The notes below the pieces were generated by a model. It was given only the letters and a program-made list of their open reading frames with translations. It was not told the DNA's origin and made no database searches. From an uncultured Nioella sp. (GTDB lineage Bacteria > Pseudomonadota > Alphaproteobacteria > Rhodobacterales > Rhodobacteraceae), in assembly GCA_947498125.1 (NCBI GenBank), contig CANMJH010000002.1, positions 687,001 to 751,000 of the forward strand: a stretch of DNA of 64,000 bases, written 5' to 3'. Each line of letters opens with the position of its first letter. Position 1 is the first letter of the stretch. The translations under genes and the position numbers were made by a program. Below are positions 52,377-61,018 of this stretch, piece by piece.

Positions 52377-53384
52377 ATGACACTGAATTTCACTCGCCGA
52401 GTCGCGATGGCGGCAATGGTCGCAGCAGGTACTATTGCTGCTGCCCCTGCCTTTGCTGATGGCCATGCAATCCAATTGCGCATGTCCACATCAGGTTCCG
52501 AAACCGACGCACGCTCTGTCGCGCTGGCAGAAGTCTTCGGCCCCGCTGTTTCGGGCTTTGCATCCTATGAGCCATCCTACAACGCTACGTTGTTCGACCA
52601 AGGTACCGAATTGGACGCGATCAGCCGTGGCAACCTTGAAATGTCCATCACCTCCGCTCAGGAACTGGCACAGTTCTTCCCTGAGTTTTCGATCTTTGCG
52701 ACAGGCTATGTGCATCAGGACGCCGCGCACCAAGTCCGCGTGTTTAATGATCCATTGATGGAACCATTCCTCGAAACTGTCGAAGAACAGTTGGGTGTGA
52801 GACTGCTGTCTGTGATGTATTTGGGCCGCCGCCATGTGAACCTGCGTCAGACCCGCGAAGAACTTGATGTTCAGACGCCTGCCGACCTTGCAGGGGTGAA
52901 CCTGCGGATGCCGGGCACGGATGCATGGCAGTTCTTGGGTGCCGCACTGGGTGCAGCGCCGACTCCAATGGCATTCACCGAAGTTTATACCGGCCTGTCG
53001 ACAGGTGCGATTGACGGTCAGGACAATCCGCTGCCCACAGTCGTGGACCGGAGATTTTACGAAGTGACCAACCAGATTGCTCTGACGTCCCACCTCGTTG
53101 ACTTGAACTACATTGCTATTTCTGCCGAAGTGTTCAATTCCATGGACGCGGCACAGCAGTTGGCCGTTCAGCGCGCGGCTGATGCAGCTGCATCCGTGGG
53201 TCGTCTGCGTCAGCTCGAGCTGGAGAACAACCTGGCGGCATTCCTCGAGGATAACGGCGTCGAGGTCTATACGCCTGATCTCGCGGCCTTCCGTGAGCAT
53301 GTGCAGGCCCAGTATGTAGGATCCGAGTTTGCAGATAGCTGGCCCGAGGGTGTGCTAGACGCAATCAACGCACTCGGTAACTAA
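52377..53384 (+). CDS. dctP: TRAP transporter substrate-binding protein DctP
   Basis: 335 residues from MTLNFTRRVAMAAMVAAGTI with a signal peptide ending PAFADGH; GGGAGGA lies before this ATG. DctP motifs include NLEMSITSAQELAQFFPEFS, LAGVNLRMPGTDAWQFLGAA with the Arg that usually binds the substrate carboxylate, and AIDGQDNPLPTVVDRRFYEV. It captures an organic acid in the periplasm. The nearby shikimate-type enzymes suggest a hydroaromatic acid as ligand. Confidence 0.93.
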   Translation: MTLNFTRRVAMAAMVAAGTIAAAPAFADGHAIQLRMSTSGSETDARSVALAEVFGPAVSGFASYEPSYNATLFDQGTELDAISRGNLEMSITSAQELAQFFPEFSIFATGYVHQDAAHQVRVFNDPLMEPFLETVEEQLGVRLLSVMYLGRRHVNLRQTREELDVQTPADLAGVNLRMPGTDAWQFLGAALGAAPTPMAFTEVYTGLSTGAIDGQDNPLPTVVDRRFYEVTNQIALTSHLVDLNYIAISAEVFNSMDAAQQLAVQRAADAAASVGRLRQLELENNLAAFLEDNGVEVYTPDLAAFREHVQAQYVGSEFADSWPEGVLDAINALGN

Positions 53385-53406
53385 GAAGAAAAAAGGGAGA
53401 TCTGCT

Positions 53407-54006
53407 ATGAAGACGCTATTCAAGTGGGTCTCCCGCATCACTGACGCAATCTCAGCCACTTTGTTGGCTGTGATTTTCTTTACGTTCTTATTGCAAATCG
53501 GGTCGCGCTATACGCCCCGGATCATCCGCAGTCTGGGTCTCGAAGAAACCTTTCCGACATTAGCTGCGGTCCAGCCCCTTGGATGGACGCTTGAGCTTAT
53601 CGCGATCCTGTGGGTTTGGGTGATCTTTTTCAGCTGCGCCTTTGTCGTGCGCGAATGGGATCATGTGAAATTCGACATCCTTTATCTTTCCGTATCGCGC
53701 CGCATGCGGACGATTTTCGCGATCATCTCTGCCATAGCGATTGTAGCAGGCATGCTTTACGCGCTTTTGCCAACGCTCGATTACATCGACTGGATGAAGA
53801 TCCGCAGAACATCGACGGTGCGCAATCCGTTCAGTGGGGACAAGATTCCGATGCGGACGATCTTCAGCGTCTATGGCGCATTCATGATCGTCGTCGCAGC
53901 CCGCTATGCCTGGCTGGCGATTGATACTTTCCGAAATGGCCCCCCCAAGACCGAACTTGAGATCGTGCTTGAAGCTGAAGCCGCCGCAGAGGAGGCCAAA
54001 TCATGA
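53407..54006 (+). CDS. dctQ: TRAP transporter small permease DctQ
   Basis: 199 residues with four membrane segments: ISATLLAVIFFTFLLQIGSR, LELIAILWVWVIFFSCAFVV, MRTIFAIISAIAIVAGMLYA and MRTIFSVYGAFMIVVAARYA. EWDHVKFDILY is a DctQ hallmark. GGGAG precedes the ATG. Its stop overlaps dctM by four bases. Confidence 0.92.
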   Translation: MKTLFKWVSRITDAISATLLAVIFFTFLLQIGSRYTPRIIRSLGLEETFPTLAAVQPLGWTLELIAILWVWVIFFSCAFVVREWDHVKFDILYLSVSRRMRTIFAIISAIAIVAGMLYALLPTLDYIDWMKIRRTSTVRNPFSGDKIPMRTIFSVYGAFMIVVAARYAWLAIDTFRNGPPKTELEIVLEAEAAAEEAKS

Positions 54007-55298
54007 GCTTCGAACTCTTATCCCTCCTCGTTACTCTGTTCTTTTTGGCAGGTATCGGAACGCCGATTGGCTATTCGATCTTGCTGGCCTCTGTAGTTTA
54101 TCTCGGCCTATCAGGTTTGGACGTGGCGCTTGCCGGCGAGAAGATCCTGCAAGGTTTCTACGGCAGCGCGATCCTGCTCGCCGTGCCTTTGTTCATCGTC
54201 GCCGCCAACATCATGAACGCGGGCAATATCACCGACCGTCTGCTGAATTTCTGTGTGGCAGTTGTTGGGCGTTTCAAAGGTGGCATGGGGCACGTTAACG
54301 TCGTTGCTTCGCTGATCTTCTCGGGTATGTCTGGCTCGGCTGTTGCCGACGCCGCAGGCATCGGAAAGGTCATCATTTCGATGATGACACGCAACGGCAA
54401 ATACAGTCGAGGATACGCAGCCGCGATTACCGCTGCCTCTGCCACCATTGGCCCAATCATCCCGCCGTCCATCCCAATGGTGCTCTACGCTTTAGTCTCC
54501 AACGCCTCTATCGGGGCATTGTTTCTGGCCGGTATCCTACCGGGCCTGATCATGGGTGTCGTGCTTATGGGGATGAACGGATACCTCGCCCATAAACGAG
54601 GGTTTGAAGTCGAAGACGCAGTTCCAATGCGCGAATTGCCCAAGGTAACCGCCAACGCGTTTCCAGCATTGCTGATGCCGGTCATCCTGCTTTATGGCAT
54701 CTATGGTGGCGTTACCACACCGACCGAAGCGGCAGCGGTTGCGGCCTTCTACGCCCTGTTGCTGGCCGCGCTGTTCTATCGGACGTTGTCCTTCAAGGCC
54801 CTCTACAACGTGTTCGTCGAATCCGCGCGGTCATCTGCCGCCGTTGGTATCGTGATCGGTGGTGCCTTCATCCTTAATTACATCGTAATCACCGAGCAGA
54901 TCCCACAAACCATTTCTGCGGCACTAGAAGGTGCCGAAATCAGCCCGCTGATGTTCCTGATCATGGTCAATGTTTTGATCTTGTTACTGGGCTGTGTGCT
55001 GGATGCCACGACCATCATTTTGGTGATTGTGCCGCTCTTCATCCCGACCTGTGAGGCTCTCGAGATTGATCTCGTTCATTTCGGAGTGCTCGTGGTCGTG
55101 AATTCAATGATCGGGTTGATAACCCCGCCTTATGGCATTCTTCTGTTTGTTATCAATGCGGTCACGGATATTCCGCTTCGCGAGATTATCGCGGAAATTT
55201 GGGGTTTCCTTGCCGTGTTAATCGTTGCCTTGATCGTGATGATGCTTTCGCCTGATCTGGTTCTCTGGCTGCCGCGCCTTCTTGGCTATCAGGGCTAA
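54003..55298 (+). CDS. dctM: TRAP transporter large permease DctM
   Basis: 431 residues, about twelve membrane segments. Motifs are GMSGSAVADAAGIGKVIISM, YAAAITAASATIGPIIPPSI and YGGVTTPTEAAAVAAFYALL, all typical of DctM. It imports the substrate with Na+ together with DctPQ. It overlaps the next gene by one base (TAATG), so the QuiC-like enzyme is translated with the transporter. Confidence 0.95.
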   Translation: MSFELLSLLVTLFFLAGIGTPIGYSILLASVVYLGLSGLDVALAGEKILQGFYGSAILLAVPLFIVAANIMNAGNITDRLLNFCVAVVGRFKGGMGHVNVVASLIFSGMSGSAVADAAGIGKVIISMMTRNGKYSRGYAAAITAASATIGPIIPPSIPMVLYALVSNASIGALFLAGILPGLIMGVVLMGMNGYLAHKRGFEVEDAVPMRELPKVTANAFPALLMPVILLYGIYGGVTTPTEAAAVAAFYALLLAALFYRTLSFKALYNVFVESARSSAAVGIVIGGAFILNYIVITEQIPQTISAALEGAEISPLMFLIMVNVLILLLGCVLDATTIILVIVPLFIPTCEALEIDLVHFGVLVVVNSMIGLITPPYGILLFVINAVTDIPLREIIAEIWGFLAVLIVALIVMMLSPDLVLWLPRLLGYQG

Positions 55299-57040
55299 TG
55301 CTTACGATCCCGACACATGTTGTCCTGGGGCCATTGGCAGACAAACTGCGCGCCATCGGGGCCGTCGGGTTTGAAGCGATCGACCTTAGTCTGGCCGATG
55401 TGGCCCAGTTTGATGGACCGCTCGACGACATCGCCCGCCTTTGTACTGAAGCGGGCCTTAAGATCGCGTCTTTGGGGCCAGTTTCATCAGGGGCTACGGC
55501 CGCTATGATCGCCGCTAAGATCAAAATGGCCCAAACGTTGGGTACGGATTTAGTCCTACTTGAGGTTGATGGGCTAGCGCCCGATGACCTGCCGGATTTG
55601 AAAGGCGTCAGGCTCGCGCTTCGCCCGTCGAGAGAGTCCGAAACGACAGTAAAGGCTTTCCTGGACGCAAAAGGCGATCCCGCCATTGGCTGGGCGCTGA
55701 ACGCCTATCATGCCCTTTGTGACGGTTCCCGTCCGGCGCGTTTACGCGATTTGGACGGTGCTAGTGTGTTTCACGCTGCCCTCTGGGACGGTCCAAATTC
55801 GCCACTTTTGCCGGGCCAAGGCACGCTGAACCTTGGTGGCTTTGCCCGCGTTTTAGCGCGAGCCGGTTATAGGGGGCCATGGTCCGTTGGGGCCGCCCCC
55901 GAGGGCCCCAACACATTGCGCAATGCATATAGATCTCTGGTCACGACGTTGTCTGACGCGGCGCAAACCGAGCCGTTGTTGCGAGGTGTTACGCCTGAGC
56001 TGCCCCCCAAAGTCGCCGCAAGAGGGTTCGAGTTTATCGAATTTGCCGTCGATCACGAAGGTGCAGAGGAGTTGGAGGCCGTTCTTTCGTCAATGGCGTT
56101 CCGCCGCGAACGAAGGCACCTATCCAAACAAGTCGCGCTTTGGCGACAGGGCGCGGTGAATATCGTCGTCAATCAAGACGGGGTGGGACACGCGGCGCAA
56201 GCCGTTCAGGACCACGGGCCTTGCGTTTGTGACATGGGGCTACGCGTAGAAAATGCTGCTGAAACGGTCGCCCGCGCCAAGGCATTGGGCACGCAGGATT
56301 TCTCGCAGTCCGTTGGGCTAGGAGAGCTGGATATCCCCGCCATCCGCGGCGTCGGGGGAAATGTCATTCATTTCATCGACGAACAATCCGACCTTCACCG
56401 CGTTTGGGATATCGAATTTGAACCTGTAACGCGCACAAAGGCCACGCCACCGGCAGGATTGCGACGGATCGACCATGTGGCGCAGAGCATGCGCTATAAT
56501 GAAATGCAGAGCTGGCTGCTGTATTATCTCACCACGTTTGAGATGACGAAATCCCCAATCGTTAATGTCGCCGACCCATCTGGCATCATACGTTCTCAGG
56601 CGATTGAAACGCCTGAAGGGGACTTGCGGTTAAATCTGAACGGGGCGACGGATGCCGAAACGCTTGCAGGATCATTCGTGTCCGGCCGGCCCGGTGCGGG
56701 CGTGCAGCACATTGCCTTTCAAACCGACGATATATTTGAAACCTCAGCGCAGTTGAAGGCGTCTGGTTTCGTTCGGCTACCTGTTCCGCAAAACTACTAT
56801 GCCGACACGCAGGCCACCTTTGAGTTGAGCGATGCCATGACCGCAGATCTGCAAGATCACGATATCCTTTACGACCAAGACGAACACGGTGCCTATTTCC
56901 AGCTGTACGGCCAAGCTTTGTTTGCCGGGTTTTTCTTTGAGATCGTTGAGCGCAAAGGCCGTTATGCAGGCTATGGCGCGCGCAACGCGTCTGTCCGGCT
57001 GGCATCACAAACACGCTCCCGTTTGAAGACTGCCTCATGA
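55298..57040 (+). CDS. QuiC-like TIM barrel/HPPD-domain fusion
   Basis: 580 residues. A xylose-isomerase-like TIM barrel (residues 1-235) is fused to a 4-hydroxyphenylpyruvate-dioxygenase-type domain (about 240-560), as in QuiC1 3-dehydroshikimate dehydratases that form protocatechuate. The C-terminal domain keeps a His/His/Glu metal triad: His393 (IDHVAQ), His471 (GVQHIAF) and Glu548 (FFFEIVER). The barrel looks degenerate: Asn135 stands where Asp is expected, Gly198 replaces the last Glu, and the first Glu region reads RLALRPSRES. So barrel catalysis may be lost and the role may lie in the dioxygenase-type half. Its stop overlaps the next gene (ATGA). Confidence 0.8.
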   Translation: MLTIPTHVVLGPLADKLRAIGAVGFEAIDLSLADVAQFDGPLDDIARLCTEAGLKIASLGPVSSGATAAMIAAKIKMAQTLGTDLVLLEVDGLAPDDLPDLKGVRLALRPSRESETTVKAFLDAKGDPAIGWALNAYHALCDGSRPARLRDLDGASVFHAALWDGPNSPLLPGQGTLNLGGFARVLARAGYRGPWSVGAAPEGPNTLRNAYRSLVTTLSDAAQTEPLLRGVTPELPPKVAARGFEFIEFAVDHEGAEELEAVLSSMAFRRERRHLSKQVALWRQGAVNIVVNQDGVGHAAQAVQDHGPCVCDMGLRVENAAETVARAKALGTQDFSQSVGLGELDIPAIRGVGGNVIHFIDEQSDLHRVWDIEFEPVTRTKATPPAGLRRIDHVAQSMRYNEMQSWLLYYLTTFEMTKSPIVNVADPSGIIRSQAIETPEGDLRLNLNGATDAETLAGSFVSGRPGAGVQHIAFQTDDIFETSAQLKASGFVRLPVPQNYYADTQATFELSDAMTADLQDHDILYDQDEHGAYFQLYGQALFAGFFFEIVERKGRYAGYGARNASVRLASQTRSRLKTAS

Positions 57041-57873
57041 GGGCCGCTCTGATCGGAAAAGGGATTGCCGCCTCCCTTACGCCTAGCATGCATAAGGCGG
57101 CAGGAGCTGCGTTGGGTATAGACTACGTCTATGATCGCTATGATTTGGCTACGGATGCTTGCGCCAACTGGTCTTTGGATCAGGCCATGGATACGGCGCA
57201 GGCTGCGGGGTGCCGCGGGGTTAATGTGACATATCCGTTCAAACAGGAAGTCATGGCGCTGCTTGATGAAATGTCGCCGCAGGCCCGCGATATCGGAGCG
57301 GTAAACACCGTGATCTTCGACGGTCAGAAACGCACTGGCCATAACACGGACTATCTTGGATTTCGCGACGGCTTCGCGCGGGACATGAAGGCTAAGCCAC
57401 GCGACGCGGTATTGCTTTTAGGGGCTGGAGGCGCAGGCTGCGCGGTCGGATTGGCGCTGATCGATCTTGGCACCTCGACAGTTTGGATTCATGACCAAAG
57501 CCAAAAGGCCGCATTGGCGTTGGCCGCTCGTTTGACGGCCCTACGCCCGCAGGTGCGATGCGCAGTCTGGCAATCACAGGGCGCGGTGGATGGCATTCTC
57601 AACGCAACACCCATGGGCATGGCCAATCACCCCGGCCAAGCAATCTCGCTGAATGACGTTGTGGTGCGCCGCTGGGTTGGCGACATCGTGTACTTCCCGC
57701 TGCAAACCGCCCTTTTGCGGGATGCCACCCGGCGTGGGTTGCATGTGATGACGGGCAAAGGCATGGCCGTCGGTCAGGCAGCGGAGACCTTCAAGTTGTT
57801 CACGGGCCGCGACCCAGATTACGCCCTCATGGCGCAGCATTTTCATAACATAACCCAAGGTGTACCTTCATGA
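57037..57873 (+). CDS. NAD-type shikimate/quinate dehydrogenase
   Basis: 278 residues. Substrate motifs SLTPSMHKAAG (SLTP as in QsuD/YdiB-type catabolic enzymes; AroE has SLSP), NVTYPFKQE with the catalytic Lys, NTDYLGF with the catalytic Asp, NATPMGM and VGQAAETFKLFTG. The Rossmann loop is GAGGAGCAVG and the strand after it ends IHDQSQK, with Asp153 in place of the NADPH-binding NRT, so NAD is preferred. This is a catabolic shikimate or quinate dehydrogenase rather than a biosynthetic AroE. It overlaps both neighbours by four bases. Confidence 0.85.
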   Translation: MRAALIGKGIAASLTPSMHKAAGAALGIDYVYDRYDLATDACANWSLDQAMDTAQAAGCRGVNVTYPFKQEVMALLDEMSPQARDIGAVNTVIFDGQKRTGHNTDYLGFRDGFARDMKAKPRDAVLLLGAGGAGCAVGLALIDLGTSTVWIHDQSQKAALALAARLTALRPQVRCAVWQSQGAVDGILNATPMGMANHPGQAISLNDVVVRRWVGDIVYFPLQTALLRDATRRGLHVMTGKGMAVGQAAETFKLFTGRDPDYALMAQHFHNITQGVPS

Positions 57874-58664
57874 GCGACGACGCAGACGCAATTCGCGCGT
57901 GGTGGCGCACGTCGATCATTGACATGGAGCCGGGCAAGATTGCCTTTCGGGGGCATCCAATCGAGGACCTGATCGGCAACGTATCGTTTCCACAGATGAT
58001 CTGGTTGATGACAGCGGGGCGGCTGCCATCGGATGCAGAATCTGCGTTGCTCGAAGCAGCGCTGGTTGCAGGCGTCGATCACGGCCCACAAGCGCCTTCC
58101 ATCGCTGCTGCGCGGATGACAGCAACCTGCGGGGTCGGCCTGAACAACGCGATTGCCAATGGCGTGAACATGCTTGGCGATGTGCATGGCGGTGCGGGCG
58201 AGCAATGTGCTGATCTGTATTATGACATCAATGCCCGAATGGAAGACGGCGCACCATTGGAGGATTCTGTGCAATCGGGCCTTGATGTCTGGCGCGCGGA
58301 AAACGGTAAGATCGTTAGCGGCTTTGGGCATCGCTTTCACAAGCCTGTTGACCCTCGCGCACCGCGCCTAATGGCAATGGTACGTGAGGCCGCGAAAGCC
58401 GGAACGGTGTCTGGTCGTTATGCGGATATAGGCGAAGCGGTTCAGGCCAACCTTAGCGCGCGCAAGCCGCTTGCGATGAATATCGACGGGGCAACCGCTG
58501 TGATCTTCTGCGAGTTGGGCTTTCCCGCCCCCCTGTCCCGAGGACTGTTTTGCCTGTCTCGTTCTGTTGGCATCTTGTCCCATGCATGGGAGCAAATACA
58601 ACAAGGCGGGCGCAATAAGGGTCCAATGCCACCGGCCTATCTCCCTAAATATGATCAAATATAA
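57870..58664 (+). CDS. Citryl-CoA lyase / citrate synthase-like protein
   Basis: 264 residues, shorter than citrate synthase (about 430) and of the size of stand-alone citryl-CoA-lyase-like proteins. The three catalytic positions of the citrate synthase fold are visible: His in GDVHGGAGEQ, His in GFGHRFHKPVDPRAPRL, and Asp in MNIDGATAVIFCELGFP. It would cleave or form a citryl-CoA-like thioester. The true substrate is unknown; placed with an acylating aldehyde dehydrogenase, a CoA thioester step fits. Overlaps the dehydrogenase gene by four bases; a promoter gap follows. Confidence 0.72.
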   Translation: MSDDADAIRAWWRTSIIDMEPGKIAFRGHPIEDLIGNVSFPQMIWLMTAGRLPSDAESALLEAALVAGVDHGPQAPSIAAARMTATCGVGLNNAIANGVNMLGDVHGGAGEQCADLYYDINARMEDGAPLEDSVQSGLDVWRAENGKIVSGFGHRFHKPVDPRAPRLMAMVREAAKAGTVSGRYADIGEAVQANLSARKPLAMNIDGATAVIFCELGFPAPLSRGLFCLSRSVGILSHAWEQIQQGGRNKGPMPPAYLPKYDQI

Positions 58665-58679
58665 AATATCATAGATTTT
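58663..58679. promoter_or_regulatory. Operator copy 3 (isomerase-hpaI operon)
   Basis: AAAATAT-CAT-AGATTTT, 13 of 14 arm positions of the same palindrome, at the end of the citryl-CoA-lyase-like gene and 52 bases before the next ATG. Confidence 0.75.
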
Positions 58680-58731
58680 GGAATACGTATTATGATACTG
58701 CTAAGCGCAGACATCATGAGGTGATTCCGAA

Positions 58732-59628
58732 ATGCCAGACGAGACCGGTACGCCGCTTTATTCCCTGGCGCATCTTACCCTCATCAATGCGACTGCGCCC
58801 GAACTGATCTACATCGCCGCCCGCGCCGGGTATGACGCTGTTTCGCCACGCTTTATCAAGATGAATGTGCCCGGTGAATTTCGCGAGAGCCCGATCGACA
58901 AGGCGATGGTGTCTGCCACCAAGACGGCCCTGCAAACCACTGGCCTCAAGGTGCTTGATGTCGAATTGGCCCGCATCACCGAGGATTGTGATCCGCGCAG
59001 TTTCGAACCGGCCTGCGAGTTAGGCGGAGAGTTGGGCGCGACCCGTATGATTATGTCCGCGTGGACGCCCACACGCGATGACCGAAATTTCATTGTCGAT
59101 TGCTATGCGGAAACCTGTGAAATCGCGGCCCCTTTTGGCCTGTCCGTCGACCTTGAATTCCCAAGCTTCAGCCGCCTGCGTACGCTTGATGAGACGCTGG
59201 ATATTGTCCGTGCGGCTGATCAGCCAAACGGTGGCATCCTTGTCGACACGCTATATCTACACCTCAGCCGTGTGGACCTTGCCGAGCTGTTACACGTCCC
59301 CGGAGATCTACTGAATTTCCTTCACATATCAGATGCCTTACCCGGTATCGCGGACACACGCGAAGGCATGATCCAACTGGCGCGCGACGCGCGGCTGTAC
59401 CCCGGCGAGGGGTGTATTGATTTTGCTGGCATCATCGAACGAATGCCGCCCGTAGATTACTCCATTGAGCTACCCAACCAATCCCGGATCACTGAACTGG
59501 GTTTTGAAGAACATGCGCGGCGGTGTCTGCAAAATGCCAAACGCACGTTTGGCCATGTGTGCAGCCAGCGCCGTACTCCCACTATACTTCCAAATGAAAG
59601 CACGACAGATGGCCAAAGAGCTTACTGA
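58732..59628 (+). CDS. Stand-alone xylose-isomerase-like TIM-barrel enzyme
   Basis: 298 residues. Four metal-ligand positions are in place and spaced as in AsbF/QuiC/IolE-type barrels: Glu142 (VDLEFPS), Asp172 (VDTLYLHL), His198 (LHISDAL) and Glu246 (SIELPN), with PGEGCIDF between. It may be the active 3-dehydroshikimate-type dehydratase or a cyclitol dehydratase of the cluster, replacing the decayed barrel of the QuiC-like fusion. GAGGTGA precedes the ATG. First gene of a four-gene unit; its end overlaps the aldehyde dehydrogenase gene by 20 bases. Confidence 0.8.
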   Translation: MPDETGTPLYSLAHLTLINATAPELIYIAARAGYDAVSPRFIKMNVPGEFRESPIDKAMVSATKTALQTTGLKVLDVELARITEDCDPRSFEPACELGGELGATRMIMSAWTPTRDDRNFIVDCYAETCEIAAPFGLSVDLEFPSFSRLRTLDETLDIVRAADQPNGGILVDTLYLHLSRVDLAELLHVPGDLLNFLHISDALPGIADTREGMIQLARDARLYPGEGCIDFAGIIERMPPVDYSIELPNQSRITELGFEEHARRCLQNAKRTFGHVCSQRRTPTILPNESTTDGQRAY

Positions 59629-61018
59629 ACAAGACCGCCAATTGGCAGCGGACATGATCGCCCGCGCGCGCGCTGCGATGGCCGCGATTGAAGATTGGTC
59701 ACAGGCCGATTTAGACCGGTTGAGCCAAGCCATTGCGTGGTTCGCTGGCAATGAAAAGACATTCACCCGACTGGCCGAACAGGGTGTCGACGAAAGCGGA
59801 ATTGGCGACCGCGCCGGACGTCCTGCGAAGCGGTTCAAAATCCAGATGGTCTTGCGTGATGTGCTGAGGACGCCTTCTACAGGTGTGGTCGAGGTGGATG
59901 AGGCCAAGGGATTGGTCAAATACGCCAAGCCCGCAGGCGTGATCGCCTCGCTTATCCCGATGACAAACCCTGCGATGACACCTCCGGTGACTGGCGTGTC
60001 CTCGGCCAACGCGCGAAACGCTGTGATCTTTTCGCCGCATCCGCGCACGGCCGGAACAACCTATGAAATGACCGAAGTGATGCGACAGGCCTGCGTTGCC
60101 GTCGGTGCGCCAGCAGATCTGTTCCAAGCTGTGCGACACCCTTCGATCCCTTTAACACAACATTTGATGGAGGAATGCGATCTGACGCTGGCCACGGGCG
60201 GAAAGCCGATGGTCAAAGCTGCCTATTCTTCGGGTCGTCCAGCCTATGGTGTCGGGGCGGGGAACTCCTCAATTGTGATTGATGAAACCGCTGATCTGGA
60301 CATAGCCGCACAAAATACGCGAATTTCAAAAACTTCTGATTTTGGGTCCGGGTGTTCGGCGGATGGCAATATCATCATCCAGAAATCGATCTACGCCGAC
60401 ATGGTCGCCGCACTTGAAGCTGAGGGCGGCTATCTGTGCAACGCTGACGAAAAGGCGTTGCTGGAGGCCGCAATGTGGGACGAAAAGGGCAACCGCACAT
60501 TTCCAACAATCGCCTGCAAGCCCCAGCAAACCGCAGATGTGGCTGGGTTTTCAATCCCTGAGGACCGCAAATTCCTGATGGTCGAAAACCAAGGACAGAT
60601 CGGGCCAGAGCACAAGTTTTCAAAAGAAAAGTTGACGACCGTTATGGCGCTTTATCATTTTGAGACATTTGACGACGCGCTTGACACTGTTCGCTCGATT
60701 TACGCAACCGGCGGCATTGGGCATTCATGCGGCATCTACAGCCATAATGACGATCATATCGACGCCTTGGCGCGGGTTGCCCCCGTCAGCCGCATGATGG
60801 TTCGTCAGCCGCAATCCAAGGCCAACGCGGGGTCATGGACCAACGGGATGCCGATGACGTCCAGTCTTGGCTGCGGGATTTGGGGCGGCAACATAACCAA
60901 TGAAAACGTCACAATGAAACACATGATGAATTATACTTGGGTTGCCCGCCCAATAGCTGAGGATCGCCCTTCGGAAGAAGAGCTTTTCGGTGAATTTTTT
61001 GGACAGGAGATCGCATGA
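59609..61018 (+). CDS. CoA-acylating aldehyde dehydrogenase (SauS-like)
   Basis: 469 residues from MAKELTEQDRQLAADMIARA; other in-frame ATGs lie at 59594 and further upstream inside the preceding gene. The acylating-type ALDH fold shows LIPMTNPAMTPPVTGVSSAN, VIFSPHPRTAGTTYEMTEVM, and the nucleophile Cys region KTSDFGSGCSADGNIII. It resembles SauS sulfoacetaldehyde dehydrogenase and other CoA-dependent ALDHs that make acyl-CoA from a short aldehyde. The aldehyde probably comes from the ThDP enzyme encoded next, with which it overlaps (ATGATG). Confidence 0.82.
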   Translation: MAKELTEQDRQLAADMIARARAAMAAIEDWSQADLDRLSQAIAWFAGNEKTFTRLAEQGVDESGIGDRAGRPAKRFKIQMVLRDVLRTPSTGVVEVDEAKGLVKYAKPAGVIASLIPMTNPAMTPPVTGVSSANARNAVIFSPHPRTAGTTYEMTEVMRQACVAVGAPADLFQAVRHPSIPLTQHLMEECDLTLATGGKPMVKAAYSSGRPAYGVGAGNSSIVIDETADLDIAAQNTRISKTSDFGSGCSADGNIIIQKSIYADMVAALEAEGGYLCNADEKALLEAAMWDEKGNRTFPTIACKPQQTADVAGFSIPEDRKFLMVENQGQIGPEHKFSKEKLTTVMALYHFETFDDALDTVRSIYATGGIGHSCGIYSHNDDHIDALARVAPVSRMMVRQPQSKANAGSWTNGMPMTSSLGCGIWGGNITNENVTMKHMMNYTWVARPIAEDRPSEEELFGEFFGQEIA

